From Candidatus Woesearchaeota archaeon (GTDB lineage Archaea > Nanobdellota > Nanobdellia > Woesearchaeales > GW2011-AR4), in the NCBI GenBank assembly GCA_016180235.1, contig JACPBQ010000006.1, positions 1 through 64,000 of the forward strand: 64,000 nt of DNA, given 5' to 3'. Below are positions 16,688-26,374 of this stretch, in pieces. The notes below the pieces were generated by a model. It was not told the origin of the DNA, did not search any database, and saw only the letters and a list, made by a program, of their open reading frames with translations. The translations under genes were made by a program, and so were the position numbers. Numbering within the stretch: the first letter of the stretch is position 1; each line of letters opens with the position of its first letter.

Positions 16688-19221
16688 AAATAAAAATTCA
16701 GCAAATTCTTGTTGTTATATACTTTATTTTAATTTTTGCAATCTTAAAGATATTCAATGTCTATTCCGTGCTTTTTTTTATCGCAGTATTGCTGATAGAC
16801 CACTTCACCCAATTAAGGCAGGGAATAAAGAACCTGCTTTATTTTTTAAGCGCAGTATCTGCTGTAACACCCTTGCTTTTCATATTCCTGGTTTACCTGC
16901 CTTTTGCAGTCTTTTCCTTACTGCTGAAGGAAAGAAATTTTATCAGGGATTATCTTATAGGGTTTGCCGTATCTTATATCCCTGCAATCCTGATTTATCT
17001 TGTTTCAACTTATTTTTCCATCAAGCTTAATGTGCCATTGCTGATCTTTATTTTCTACCTTCCTGCTGTACTTGCTATAATCGCATTGAAGAAAAAATCC
17101 TTAGATGCTTTTGACATGGATTCCAAGGATTTTTTTTATGCCTTGGCTGCATTCTTCTTTACAGTTATCGTGGCTATAAACATACTGAGCGATACAAATT
17201 TATTCATGGCAAACGGAAGCAGGGAATTCTACAGGACAGAGCTTGCAGTGCAGGGCCTTGAAAAGCAGGGGATACTGCCGCTATACGACCCGGGCATGGG
17301 GAACGGAGAGGCAAGTTTCTTGTGGGTAACGCCTGCTTTTGCGGTGCATTCTGCCTTATCCGTCTTATTTCTGGATTTTAACAGCGACATATTTTCCTAT
17401 AATTTGCGTTCTTTATTCATGCTCTTCCTTTTTGTGCTGTCATTGTACGTGCTTTTCAATTCAATAATGAGGGACAGGTCAAACCTAAGCATATTGGCCA
17501 TGACCGCAGCCGGACTTTTGACAGGGCTTAATTTTGTTGTTTTGCAGTACCTGGAAAGCATCAAGGGCTTTTCTGCATATCCTATAGCCACTTTATTGCT
17601 GAGCTTAATCCTTCTTAACCCGAAAAGATTCGGGCACTTTGCCGCTATAATGTATCTTGCTGCATTAACTCCATTGATACACCCTTCTTTTGGCGTTGCA
17701 GCAAACGTATTGGCATTCAGCCTGTTTTTAATCACAAAAAGATATTACATAAAGGACAGGGAAGAAATAAGGAATTTTTTAAGCTGGCTGCCAAAAAACA
17801 AATTCAAGCTTTTAGCGCTGATAGTATTTATTTCCCTAATCCCCATTTTCTACCTTTCAGCCGGCTTCATTTTCAAGGATTTTTTCAAAGAATCAGCAAC
17901 CCCTGAACTGGATTTTGCCAGCATCAAGCATACTGCAGCAAATTTCTGGGACAGCTACAGATTTAACGAGCTTTCTTTCCTGTCCACAAATTATCCTGAT
18001 GCAAGCAGGATAGATGACCATAAGTTCGGATTTCTTCTGTCTTTTTTCGGGATTTTTTCACTCATTATATTGCTTGTAATGTTTAAGCTCAAATACCTGG
18101 AAAATTTCAGGTCACTTGCATTTGCATATATTCTTCATCTTATCCTGCTGTCCATTGTAGTAATTTACGGCGGCTTTATCGGAGGATTTTTTTACACACC
18201 ATGGCTTTACCTGCTGGTTTTATTGGGAGCTTCAATCTTTGCATTAATCTCAATAATCCCGAACAAATATGCAAAATTAACCCTGATACTAATTGTTTTT
18301 GCCGGATTCCTGCACACAATACCTGCTGCAAGCCTTAATGTTTCAAATATTCATGGAGAGCAGTTTATGTCCGGAAACATATACTCGAGTGAACTTGATT
18401 TTATCAGGCAATTGCCTATTGACGGCAGGATAATATCTTATGGGCTTTTTGACAGCGTTACTGATTACGGAATAAGCCATCTGACAGGGAGATATGCGGC
18501 AAGAAGCGAGCATATAGGCTTCCACATTGAGAGAACTCCTTATGCAAAAATCCATGACCAAAACTCTTTTGGGGAGCCTTCCAGGATAATAGACAAATCT
18601 GGAGTTACGCTCTCCAATTATTTGAAGGCTGCAGGCTATAGATATGTATTCCTGAATGCACAGCATCCTATTGGAAATTATGTCCTTTCCCAGATTTATC
18701 CGGATTACTCTTATCCAATATACCAGAACGGGCCTTTGATAGTTTTTGCAATCAATGGCTCAAACTATGCGGAGAAAGCTGACTTAGTGCAAAATATCGA
18801 TGAAGATGAAAAAATTTATACCCTGGAAGAGGGCTATAAGTACACTACAATCAGCAAACATTATGATTTTAATGTCAATAATATTGATTTTACAGAAAAT
18901 CCAAAAGAACCGGAGCCTTTGTCCTGGCAGAGGACTTCAAATGAGAAAGTAATGATTTCAGGGGATTTTAATGATAATGAGTGGGTTGTTTTCAAGGAAA
19001 TGTACATTTCAAGATGGAAAGCTTACATGGATGGGAAAGAAATTCCAGTATATACAAACAACCACGAAATGCTGCTGATAAGAACTGCAAAAGGAAGCTC
19101 AATACAGCTTGAGTACGGCTTATTGCCGGCTGAAAAATTCGTAGGAGCCGCTTCTTTGGCAGGAGCCCTTGGCATGCTTGCATTCTTTTTATTCCTGCTG
19201 AAAAAAGAGATTAAATCCTGA
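16684..19221 (+). CDS. Large GT-C/YfhO-like membrane protein
   Basis: 845 residues, with many transmembrane helices up to about residue 560, then a large extracytoplasmic domain and a final helix. The C-terminal YISRWKAYMDGKEIPVYTNN followed by IQLEYGLLPAEKF resembles the YfhO end domain. The first exoplasmic loop has NGSREFYRTELAVQGLEKQG, then YDPGMGNGEASFLW. The ATG at 16684 overlaps the previous stop and gives a normal membrane N terminus (MKIKIQQILVVIY), so it is preferred over the ATG at 16654. It is probably a glycan-building transferase of the surface pathway. Confidence 0.65.
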   Translation: MKIKIQQILVVIYFILIFAILKIFNVYSVLFFIAVLLIDHFTQLRQGIKNLLYFLSAVSAVTPLLFIFLVYLPFAVFSLLLKERNFIRDYLIGFAVSYIPAILIYLVSTYFSIKLNVPLLIFIFYLPAVLAIIALKKKSLDAFDMDSKDFFYALAAFFFTVIVAINILSDTNLFMANGSREFYRTELAVQGLEKQGILPLYDPGMGNGEASFLWVTPAFAVHSALSVLFLDFNSDIFSYNLRSLFMLFLFVLSLYVLFNSIMRDRSNLSILAMTAAGLLTGLNFVVLQYLESIKGFSAYPIATLLLSLILLNPKRFGHFAAIMYLAALTPLIHPSFGVAANVLAFSLFLITKRYYIKDREEIRNFLSWLPKNKFKLLALIVFISLIPIFYLSAGFIFKDFFKESATPELDFASIKHTAANFWDSYRFNELSFLSTNYPDASRIDDHKFGFLLSFFGIFSLIILLVMFKLKYLENFRSLAFAYILHLILLSIVVIYGGFIGGFFYTPWLYLLVLLGASIFALISIIPNKYAKLTLILIVFAGFLHTIPAASLNVSNIHGEQFMSGNIYSSELDFIRQLPIDGRIISYGLFDSVTDYGISHLTGRYAARSEHIGFHIERTPYAKIHDQNSFGEPSRIIDKSGVTLSNYLKAAGYRYVFLNAQHPIGNYVLSQIYPDYSYPIYQNGPLIVFAINGSNYAEKADLVQNIDEDEKIYTLEEGYKYTTISKHYDFNVNNIDFTENPKEPEPLSWQRTSNEKVMISGDFNDNEWVVFKEMYISRWKAYMDGKEIPVYTNNHEMLLIRTAKGSSIQLEYGLLPAEKFVGAASLAGALGMLAFFLFLLKKEIKS

Positions 19222-19984
19222 ATTTTGGCATGAAATAGCAATTCCTAAACCTGTCTTTGGAAAATGCCTCAAACTTCATTTTTTTAGGGTCAAAGCCAAA
19301 AAGCTCATAGCCTCTTTTTGATAAGAACCTCCATATATCCTTAAAATTGCTTTCATTGTATTCTATCATAAAATAAGGAGAATATTTTTTAATTGTTTTC
19401 CTGCATCCCAGAAGGGCGTCCAGCTCTGCGCCTTCAATGTCAATCTTTATTATGTCAGGAGACAATTTAAGGTCGTCAATCATTATTGTCTCGCATTCCG
19501 TTTCCTTATACCTGAAATTATTTGCAATCCTCTTGCCAAAATGCCACATCATGCGCTTTTTTACTGTTTCAAGGCTTGTTCCTGCGGCAGTATGCATCGC
19601 ATAAAAGCCGTAGACAGGAGTATACAGCTTCAGTCTTTTTCCCCTTTCCTTTCCCACAGCCTTTATAACATATGTGAGATTGGGAATTTTTGACTTTATC
19701 TTTTCAAGCCTTTTTTTATGGATTGAGCTGGCTTCAACAGAAAATATGTCCCAGTCCTTCCTTAGCTTATGGAAAGACAATATGCTTCTCCCGTCATTCG
19801 CGCCTATGTCAAGAAAAAGGCCTTTCTTTTTATCTGACAATCTGCAAAAGCCGTAATATTCATTGTCATGGGGCAATAATACTGGAAGCTTTATCATAAA
19901 TTCAGCGAGGCAAATTGTATAAGGGTGCCTTTCAAGGATATATTTGACAGCTCCTCTGACCCTGTTTACCAATCCCGAAGCCAT
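19211..19984 (-). CDS. FkbM-family methyltransferase
   Basis: 257 residues. It has the SAM-binding FLDIGANDGRSILSF, the acidic loop FSVEAS, and the FkbM signature DIIKIDIEGAELDALLG with MIEYNES near the C terminus. Members O-methylate sugars in surface glycans and polyketides. It is convergent with the GT-C gene (11-bp overlap of stops) and has its own TATA box at 20005-20017. In this cluster it is a candidate for terminal methylation of the glycan. Confidence 0.88.
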   Translation of the reverse strand: MASGLVNRVRGAVKYILERHPYTICLAEFMIKLPVLLPHDNEYYGFCRLSDKKKGLFLDIGANDGRSILSFHKLRKDWDIFSVEASSIHKKRLEKIKSKIPNLTYVIKAVGKERGKRLKLYTPVYGFYAMHTAAGTSLETVKKRMMWHFGKRIANNFRYKETECETIMIDDLKLSPDIIKIDIEGAELDALLGCRKTIKKYSPYFMIEYNESNFKDIWRFLSKRGYELFGFDPKKMKFEAFSKDRFRNCYFMPKFRI

Positions 19985-20055
19985 GATGCATTTGGGGATG
20001 CGCCTAATATATAAAAATAGCAGTTTTTACCTGCATTTAGGTTAATCATCAGAGA

Positions 20056-20070
20056 AACCTTTAAAAAATG
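20056..20070 (+). promoter_or_regulatory. TATA box for gmhA
   Basis: AACCTTTAAAAAATG lies about 27-35 bp before the GTG start at 20094, consistent with a leaderless or near-leaderless message. Confidence 0.5.
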
Positions 20071-20093
20071 CCAACAAATAGCTTCAGCCAAGG

Positions 20094-20675
20094 GTGGTTA
20101 AAACCGACAAGGCAAAAGATTATGTAAATGAATTTATTGAAACACTGAAATCAGCGGATTTAAGCGAGCTAAACAAAATCATAGATATTCTCGAAGATGC
20201 CCGCAGGAAAGGGAAGCAGATATTTGTCATGGGCAACGGCGGCTCTGCATCCATAGCATCGCATTTTGCGACTGACCTTGGAAAAGGTACTGTAAAGGAT
20301 TTTAATGATGATAATGAGAAGAGGTTCAGGATAATTTCGCTTGCAGACAATATTCCATTAATGACCGCTTATTCCAATGATTTGGGCTATGAGCATGTTT
20401 TCTCGGAGCAGCTGAAGAACCTTGTGCAGGAAGGAGATATTGTCATTGGCATAAGCTCCAGCGGCAAATCCAGGAATGTAATAAACGCAATAAATTTGGC
20501 AAAAAAGATGAAAGCCAAAACAATCGGGCTAGTGGGCTTTGACGGCGGCCAATTAAAAAATATGGTAGATTTTAAAATTTTGGTAAAGAAGAATGATTAT
20601 GGAATGGTAGAGGATGCACATTCAATGATACAGCATCTGATATGCTCTATTCTAAAAGAGAGAATCAAAAGTTGA
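20094..20675 (+). CDS. gmhA: Phosphoheptose isomerase (SIS domain)
   Basis: 193 residues, full length. GmhA converts sedoheptulose-7-phosphate to D-glycero-D-manno-heptose-7-phosphate, the first step of ADP-heptose synthesis. It has MGNGGSAS (46-53), ISSSGKSRN for the phosphate, and the metal/catalytic block VEDAHSMIQH with E173, H176 and H181, which separates GmhA from other SIS proteins. It starts with GTG in a leaderless position. The transketolase genes nearby could supply or drain the C7 substrate, and the remaining pathway genes lie at 31656-34819. Confidence 0.88.
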   Translation: MVKTDKAKDYVNEFIETLKSADLSELNKIIDILEDARRKGKQIFVMGNGGSASIASHFATDLGKGTVKDFNDDNEKRFRIISLADNIPLMTAYSNDLGYEHVFSEQLKNLVQEGDIVIGISSSGKSRNVINAINLAKKMKAKTIGLVGFDGGQLKNMVDFKILVKKNDYGMVEDAHSMIQHLICSILKERIKS

Positions 20676-20784
20676 TTATATGTGAGTTTTTGAGTCACAA
20701 AGACTTTAATAATCCAACTTAGTCTCTATTAAGGTAAAATAACTCTTAGTAACCTTTATTAACATGATTTAGTTATGGTCTTAT

Positions 20785-22899
20785 ATGAGAATAAAAATTT
20801 TAGCATTCTTAACATTACTAATAATACCATTAGTTTATGCAGAAACCTATGAAGAATTAAATAAAAAATTTGATAAAGCCGTTCAGGAAGCAAATTATAG
20901 TTTGGTTATAATTCTTGGAAAAGAAATTCTAAAGGAAGATACCAAGGATATTGAATTGATATACCATTATGGAAAAATGGGTGACGCTTTTATTGCATTA
21001 GGAAATCCTGATGACCCAATATATGATCTCACCAATTCTTTGGAATATTATGGAAAAGCAGAACAATTAATTAATAATTCCAATAATGAAAAAGGTTTAA
21101 TCCAAGAATTTTTTGTAAGTTTTTATTGGAATTATGGTGTTGCATTACTTCTAAATAAGTCTTATCATAATTCTGAACAAAAATTACTAAAGGCATATAA
21201 TATTAGTAAAGAATTAAATATAGTTGATTACCAAATTCAGGTACTTACGAATCTAGGTAGATTGTATAGTATAATTGGAGAGTTTAATAAAACAATTTGG
21301 ACAATTGATGAAAGAGAAAAACTAGGTGCAGAAGTTAAGAATAAAGAATTCATAATGGGATTTGCTAAAGCAATCTTAGATAAAGAATCTAAAATTGATT
21401 TTAAGGAAATTTGGGATATAATGCCTTATAATTCAAGCCATTATTCTGTTAAAATTCAGTTGAATATTGACAATAAATATCACTTTGATTTTTTATCTCC
21501 TATAATGGACTGGTCTTTCCATTTATTTAACCCTGATTTTAATTATGAATACAAAGAAAACAATATCGAAGGGGAAGGCAATCCAACATTTTTTAATATG
21601 ATTTTGTTTAGTGGTACAGATATTAAAAAAACTAATCTTATTGAACGTATATTTCCCTATCCTCAACAAGGGATGAAGTTGATTAACAATAAAACAAAAC
21701 AAGCCAATATCACATTCTTGTATCAAAAAGAAGATTTAAATATATTTGCAAGTAGAAATACTGTTTTAGTTAAGGGTCTAAAAGTAAATTATGAAAAATT
21801 AATTAATATCTACACTAATGATGAAATTTTCTCTGAATTTCCATCACAACGATGGATATACGAAGACCATTATGTAATGTATTTCAATAAAAATTTAATT
21901 GGCATTAATCCAAATGATTTAGTGGTGTTTTCACATAGTATAATTTCGTATTTTCCTTACATAGATAAAGAAGATTCTTTTGGAACAATATTTGGTTTAA
22001 AAAAACCTCTTTTTAAAAGGATATGGTTAAACGAGGAAATTAATCTAAATAAAGTTAATGAAAATCGTATTATTGGATTGATAACTCATAAAGAAAGATT
22101 AGATTTTCAGAATAAAGATGCATTAAAATATATTGGAGTTCGCTTATTTTTTGTTGGAGATAATATCGGAGATATATCTATAGAACCAGTAGACGGAATT
22201 CCCATTAAAGGTCCTATTTCAGCAACACTGAATGAATATAATCCTCAATATCAAGAAAATCAAGCTTATATATCAAATAAGGAAGGTGAAACAAGGTATT
22301 TATTTTTCTGGATAAATACTTCTAAGAAAGAAGTTGAATTAGAGATTAATTATCCTATTGAATTAAGTAAATATATTGAGCAAATTAATGAATATACATG
22401 GAGACTAGAATACCAAAATATATTTTATCCAGGATTGTTTCCTTTATACTATAGGCAGTATTCATTCATTCTTCCAGAAGATTACCGAGTCTTAAGTAGT
22501 TCATCAAAAACACAAATAAATCAAAATATTGTTACATTCAATTTCGCAGAAGATTTTAAGTTAAGAGAACAAATTTCATTTATTTTTAAAGATTTAAATT
22601 TGGAACAAAAATTCATTGAAAAGAATGTATCCGATATACAAACAACAACTTGGATTTTAACTTCTCTTTTTATTCTTGTTTTATCATTCATACATTATAA
22701 ATATAAAAGAAAACGGATTTTTTTGACTTTCTTAACTATACCTTTATCTTTTTTGATATTATCAATTTTAGATTTAACAAAATACATTCCTTTTGTTGTT
22801 AGAGTTAGATACTACTATATAGGACTTTTTTTATTATTATCCTATGGGCTAGTTTCTTATTGTTTTTATAAAATTAATACTACAAATGCAGAATCTTAG
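20785..22899 (+). CDS. Secreted/membrane protein with TPR-like N-terminal region, unknown
   Basis: 704 residues. It starts with a signal peptide (KILAFLTLLIIPLVYAE). Helical repeats rich in Tyr, Leu and Asn (about residues 25-190) resemble TPRs, followed by a long beta-rich ectodomain and three hydrophobic helices at the C terminus (about 620-700). No catalytic motif is recognised. Base and codon use differ sharply from both neighbours: it is strongly AT-rich, with TTA, AAT, ATT and AGA dominating where the neighbours use CTG/CTT and AGG. This suggests recent acquisition. It interrupts the gmhA-transketolase region and is convergent with the transketolase operon. Confidence 0.7.
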   Translation: MRIKILAFLTLLIIPLVYAETYEELNKKFDKAVQEANYSLVIILGKEILKEDTKDIELIYHYGKMGDAFIALGNPDDPIYDLTNSLEYYGKAEQLINNSNNEKGLIQEFFVSFYWNYGVALLLNKSYHNSEQKLLKAYNISKELNIVDYQIQVLTNLGRLYSIIGEFNKTIWTIDEREKLGAEVKNKEFIMGFAKAILDKESKIDFKEIWDIMPYNSSHYSVKIQLNIDNKYHFDFLSPIMDWSFHLFNPDFNYEYKENNIEGEGNPTFFNMILFSGTDIKKTNLIERIFPYPQQGMKLINNKTKQANITFLYQKEDLNIFASRNTVLVKGLKVNYEKLINIYTNDEIFSEFPSQRWIYEDHYVMYFNKNLIGINPNDLVVFSHSIISYFPYIDKEDSFGTIFGLKKPLFKRIWLNEEINLNKVNENRIIGLITHKERLDFQNKDALKYIGVRLFFVGDNIGDISIEPVDGIPIKGPISATLNEYNPQYQENQAYISNKEGETRYLFFWINTSKKEVELEINYPIELSKYIEQINEYTWRLEYQNIFYPGLFPLYYRQYSFILPEDYRVLSSSSKTQINQNIVTFNFAEDFKLREQISFIFKDLNLEQKFIEKNVSDIQTTTWILTSLFILVLSFIHYKYKRKRIFLTFLTIPLSFLILSILDLTKYIPFVVRVRYYYIGLFLLLSYGLVSYCFYKINTTNAES

Positions 22900-22909
22900 T
22901 AATTTAATA

Positions 22910-23830
22910 TCATAAGTTAACTAAATCCTTAGCCTGCCTGACTAAATTTTCCGTTGTGATTCCGTATTTTTCCAGCAGGTATTCCTGGCTGCCATAGCCG
23001 TCGGGAAAAACATCAGGAATCCCGATTATTTTTGTTTTAACCATAATATCTGCCTGGGATAGGCACTCCACAACAGCGCTTCCCAAGCCGCATTTGACAT
23101 TATGCTCCTCTATTGTTATTATCCCTTTAACATTTTTGGCAGCTTTAATTAAAGCTTCCTCATCAAGCGGCTTTATTGTATGCATATGAAGAACTGTAGC
23201 ATTTATCCCTTCTTTTTCCAGTGTTTTAGATGCTTCCAAGGCAAATTTAAGGGTAATTCCTGTAGTCACTATCAAAACATCGTTACCTTTCCTCATCTCT
23301 ATCGCTTTGCCGATTTTGAAAGAAAATTTATCCGAGGAAACAATGGGATCATTGCCTTTGGCCAGCCTGATGTATATAGGCCCGTTATAATCAACTGTCT
23401 GAGGCATCAGCCTTTTCATTTCATCAGCATCTGCCACTGCAACTATGGTCATGTTAGGAATGCATCTTAAGATCCCGATATCGTCTATCGCAAGATGCGT
23501 GGGGCCTAGCGGCGCATAGACAACACCTGCACCATTAGCTATCAGCCTCACTTTTGCATTATGCAGGCAGCAGTCCAGGACAATCTGCTCGAAGCATCTC
23601 CTTGTGATGAATGTCGCTATGGTATTGACATAAGGAATTTTGCCTTCCAAAGCCAGGCCTGCTGCCATGCCGATGAGAGCCTGCTCATTGACGCCTTCCA
23701 TCAGAAACCTTTCAGGAAAATCCCTCTTGAATTCCTTTAGAGTTTCAGTCCCTAGATCAGAGCCTATGAAAAAAATATCCTTGTTTTTCTTTGCCAGCTC
23801 ATAGATCATGTCCAATACTGCTTTTCTCAT
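22910..23830 (-). CDS. Transketolase, C-terminal subunit
   Basis: 306 residues covering the pyrimidine-binding and C-terminal domains. It has FIGSDLGTETL at the start, MEGVNEQALIGMAAGLA with the catalytic Glu that activates TPP, FITRRCFEQI, and a C-terminal GITLKFALEASKTLEKEG domain. It overlaps the N-terminal subunit gene by 4 bp, the usual split archaeal arrangement. It transfers two-carbon units between sugar phosphates. Inside a glycan cluster it may generate sedoheptulose-7-phosphate for the heptose branch or build an unusual sugar. Confidence 0.9.
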   Translation of the reverse strand: MRKAVLDMIYELAKKNKDIFFIGSDLGTETLKEFKRDFPERFLMEGVNEQALIGMAAGLALEGKIPYVNTIATFITRRCFEQIVLDCCLHNAKVRLIANGAGVVYAPLGPTHLAIDDIGILRCIPNMTIVAVADADEMKRLMPQTVDYNGPIYIRLAKGNDPIVSSDKFSFKIGKAIEMRKGNDVLIVTTGITLKFALEASKTLEKEGINATVLHMHTIKPLDEEALIKAAKNVKGIITIEEHNVKCGLGSAVVECLSQADIMVKTKIIGIPDVFPDGYGSQEYLLEKYGITTENLVRQAKDLVNL

Positions 23831-24621
23831 ATTCCCTCTTTAAGGAGCTTTATCTCCTCATCTGAAAGCCTGCTCTTGTGATGCCATCCAAAATTCTTTT
23901 CTATAGCCCTTATGCCTTTTCCTTTTACTGTATTGGCTATTATCACGCTGGGCTTGTTTTTCTCAATCGGCAGGGAAGAGAATACTGCTTTCAGCTCTTT
24001 GATATCATGGCCATCTGCTTCTTTTACAGCCCAGCCAAAACTTTTCCACTTATCCGCAAACGGCTCCAATTCCTGAACTTCGTGAGTTGTACCGTAAGTC
24101 AGCTGCTTGTTGTAATCCACAATGACAGCAAGGTTGTCCAGCTTATGCTTCGAGGCTAACATGGCTGCTTCCCATATGCTTCCCTCGCATGATTCCCCGT
24201 CTCCTATAACCACGAAAATCCTGTGAGAAGATTTTTCAAATTTCCCGCTGATTGCCATTCCAACCCCGACAGGGAGGCCATGCCCCAGGCTTCCTGTAGA
24301 CAACTCTACACCTGGAATCTTATGCTCCGGATGCCCTCCTAACAGCCCATCAGGCAGGCAGAACCTGTTCAATTCTTCTTTCGGGAAAAATCCCTTGTCT
24401 GCCAGCAGGGCATAAAGAGCAAGACAGCCATGCCCCTTGCTCAGGATAAACCTATCCCTGGTATTAAGCTTCGGATTTTTTGGGTCGTATTTCAAAATAT
24501 CATCGTACAAGACCCTTAAAACCTCCAGGATAGAGAAAGCAGAAGGTATATGCCCGCGCCTGCTGCTATTGACGACAGCATCTATGACTTCTTTTCTTAG
24601 CTTTATCGACCTTTCATCCAT
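23827..24621 (-). CDS. Transketolase, N-terminal (TPP-binding) subunit
   Basis: 264 residues from the ATG at 24619-24621. The start is chosen because it directly follows the upstream stop (TAA-G-ATG) and matches the family N terminus; the frame is open to 24672. It has RGHIPSAFS, LSKGHGCLALYA, LGHGLPVGVGMA and the TPP/metal motif GDGESCEGSIWEA followed by VDYNKQ. It pairs with the C-terminal subunit encoded just downstream with a 4-bp overlap, making the functional split enzyme. Confidence 0.9.
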   Translation of the reverse strand: MDERSIKLRKEVIDAVVNSSRRGHIPSAFSILEVLRVLYDDILKYDPKNPKLNTRDRFILSKGHGCLALYALLADKGFFPKEELNRFCLPDGLLGGHPEHKIPGVELSTGSLGHGLPVGVGMAISGKFEKSSHRIFVVIGDGESCEGSIWEAAMLASKHKLDNLAVIVDYNKQLTYGTTHEVQELEPFADKWKSFGWAVKEADGHDIKELKAVFSSLPIEKNKPSVIIANTVKGKGIRAIEKNFGWHHKSRLSDEEIKLLKEGI

Positions 24622-24622
24622 C

Positions 24623-26269
24623 TTATTCCAGCCCATACGGGAAATCATTATAATTTTTATTGATTTGGTCAAGCAGGCTTTTGGCCTTTGACAACTGCTC
24701 AGCTTTGGCTTCCTCTTTTAATAATTTTCCAGAGGCAAAAGCCCTTCTGCTCAAATGCTCGTCCAAAAACTCATTAAGCATTATCAGGCACCATTTGAGT
24801 CCAAACAGGGGAAATACTATCTTTAGCCTGCTTTTAAGCTCTTTGTCTTTGGAGAAATAAGAAACCATATCCCTGACAAATTTTTCTTTGAATTCATGGG
24901 TCATGCTCATATTCGGATGCAGAACAAAGTCAGATATTGCCTTGGCAGGGTCGTCCCATCCAAAATATTCAAAATCAAGAAAAATTATCCTTCCATTTTT
25001 TCTTATAGAATTATGGAACCCGAAATCCGAAGGGCTTAGGGTCCTGTTTTCCTCTTCCAGCAGCTTTCCGTATCCTATGCCATTTTTTTCCGATTCTTTC
25101 CTGCTCCATCCAATAATTTTGATTAATGCTTCGTGAAACCGGCCAAGAAATTCGTGAAGCTCTTTATCATCAACAGTCTTAAGCCTGTCGTACCTTGACT
25201 CGAGATTATCTGCTATCTCTTTGATTGAAAAGCAGGCCTCAGAGGCTCTTGGGAAATTTTTGCTTTCTTTTTTTGCTTTCAGCCTGTCTAATCTTTTTAG
25301 GAATTCAATTGCATAATCCAAATCCTCCTCTTTTATTTTGCTGCTGTCTACAGCATTTCCCTCTATGAACTCATAAATTGCAAAATTGCTGTCTTTTTCC
25401 ATCTTAATAGGCTGGGGCACACATTCAACTTTGTTGTCCCTCAGGAATTTCAGGCTGCTGAATTCAGTCTCAAGCCTGTCCCTTTTGTCCATCTCATGGG
25501 AGAAATAAGCTTTCAGGATGAATCTTGAATCCCGGCAATTTATTATATGCACCCTGCTGTTTTTTCCCTGCTTTATATTTTCAATGGAAACAACTTTTTT
25601 CCCCAGCAATTTTGAGATTAAAGGAAGCTTTCCATCCAATACCTGCCAATTTTCACCAAAAAAATATTCATTTATATCACTCCAACTGCCGAACCTGCCC
25701 ACTCCGCTTAAATGCGGATGCTGGTCATGAGAGTCGTACAGTATCTTCTTTACTTCTTTTGGGAAAGAACTTTCGCTGAAAGTCTCCTCAAGGTCGTCTA
25801 TGTAATGAGTGCATCCTAGCTTTTTTATTCTATTTATCTTATCTTCCCTTGTCGGCTCAAAGAAAACATCTGACTTGGAAATTCCGAGCCCGTCTTCCCT
25901 GAAAAAGCTGTTTCTTTCCATCCAGCCCATGGCAGCATACCTTAGATTCGTTTTTGTTTTGTCGTAATCCGCAAATTCAGTCTTATGGCTTATGATATAG
26001 GCTTTTATGTTCTTTTCATTGCAATTCCTGAAGAAGTCCCTTACCCCGCTGATCAAATTTGCCTCATTCATCCTTTGGCCATAAGCAGCTGCCTGCAGGA
26101 GCTGCCATTTTTCTTCGCCATTCTCCAGCTTTCTTATGGAATCCCTTATGGATTTCTTGCTTTTCCTGGCATCCCGGCTGATGAATCCTTTTTCCAGAGC
26201 TACCTTATGCATCAGGGCATCGTAGCTTACAATAGTGTTGTCGAAGTCCACCCCTATGGCCAAATTCAT
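24623..26269 (-). CDS. HAD-like domain fused to APH/choline-kinase-like phosphotransferase
   Basis: 548 residues. The N-terminal part (1 to about 200) begins LAIGVDFDNTIVSYD, a HAD motif I, with YIISHKT (motif II) and YIDDLEETF (motif IV). The C-terminal part (about 220-548) is an aminoglycoside/choline phosphotransferase-type kinase with VSIENIKQGKNSRVH, YEFIEG hinge, DFGFHNSIRKNG and FLDFEYFGWDDPAKAISDF. The usual HxD catalytic block appears as SPSDFGFHN. The ATG at 26267-26269 is chosen from the domain start and a TATA box 25 bp upstream. It is coupled to transketolase (1-bp gap), so it probably phosphorylates and/or dephosphorylates a sugar of the same pathway. Confidence 0.7.
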   Translation of the reverse strand: MNLAIGVDFDNTIVSYDALMHKVALEKGFISRDARKSKKSIRDSIRKLENGEEKWQLLQAAAYGQRMNEANLISGVRDFFRNCNEKNIKAYIISHKTEFADYDKTKTNLRYAAMGWMERNSFFREDGLGISKSDVFFEPTREDKINRIKKLGCTHYIDDLEETFSESSFPKEVKKILYDSHDQHPHLSGVGRFGSWSDINEYFFGENWQVLDGKLPLISKLLGKKVVSIENIKQGKNSRVHIINCRDSRFILKAYFSHEMDKRDRLETEFSSLKFLRDNKVECVPQPIKMEKDSNFAIYEFIEGNAVDSSKIKEEDLDYAIEFLKRLDRLKAKKESKNFPRASEACFSIKEIADNLESRYDRLKTVDDKELHEFLGRFHEALIKIIGWSRKESEKNGIGYGKLLEEENRTLSPSDFGFHNSIRKNGRIIFLDFEYFGWDDPAKAISDFVLHPNMSMTHEFKEKFVRDMVSYFSKDKELKSRLKIVFPLFGLKWCLIMLNEFLDEHLSRRAFASGKLLKEEAKAEQLSKAKSLLDQINKNYNDFPYGLE

Positions 26270-26290
26270 AGCTGCATGTATTCCACCTAA

Positions 26291-26309
26291 TTTTATTAAG
26301 GTTTCGCTG
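26291..26309 (-). promoter_or_regulatory. BRE/TATA for the kinase-transketolase operon
   Basis: On the minus strand GCGAAACCTTAATAAAA precedes the ATG at 26269 by about 25 bp, matching the BRE plus TATA pattern of the window. Confidence 0.5.
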
Positions 26310-26331
26310 TGGGCAGCACCAGGGAACGTAA

Positions 26332-26345
26332 AAATCTTTATAAAC
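26332..26345 (+). promoter_or_regulatory. TATA box for the 26375 epimerase
   Basis: AAATCTTTATAAAC lies 30-40 bp before the ATG at 26375 and back-to-back with the promoter at 26291-26309. Confidence 0.5.
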
Positions 26346-26374
26346 AATCCATTTATCCAAGAGCCCTAATTAAG

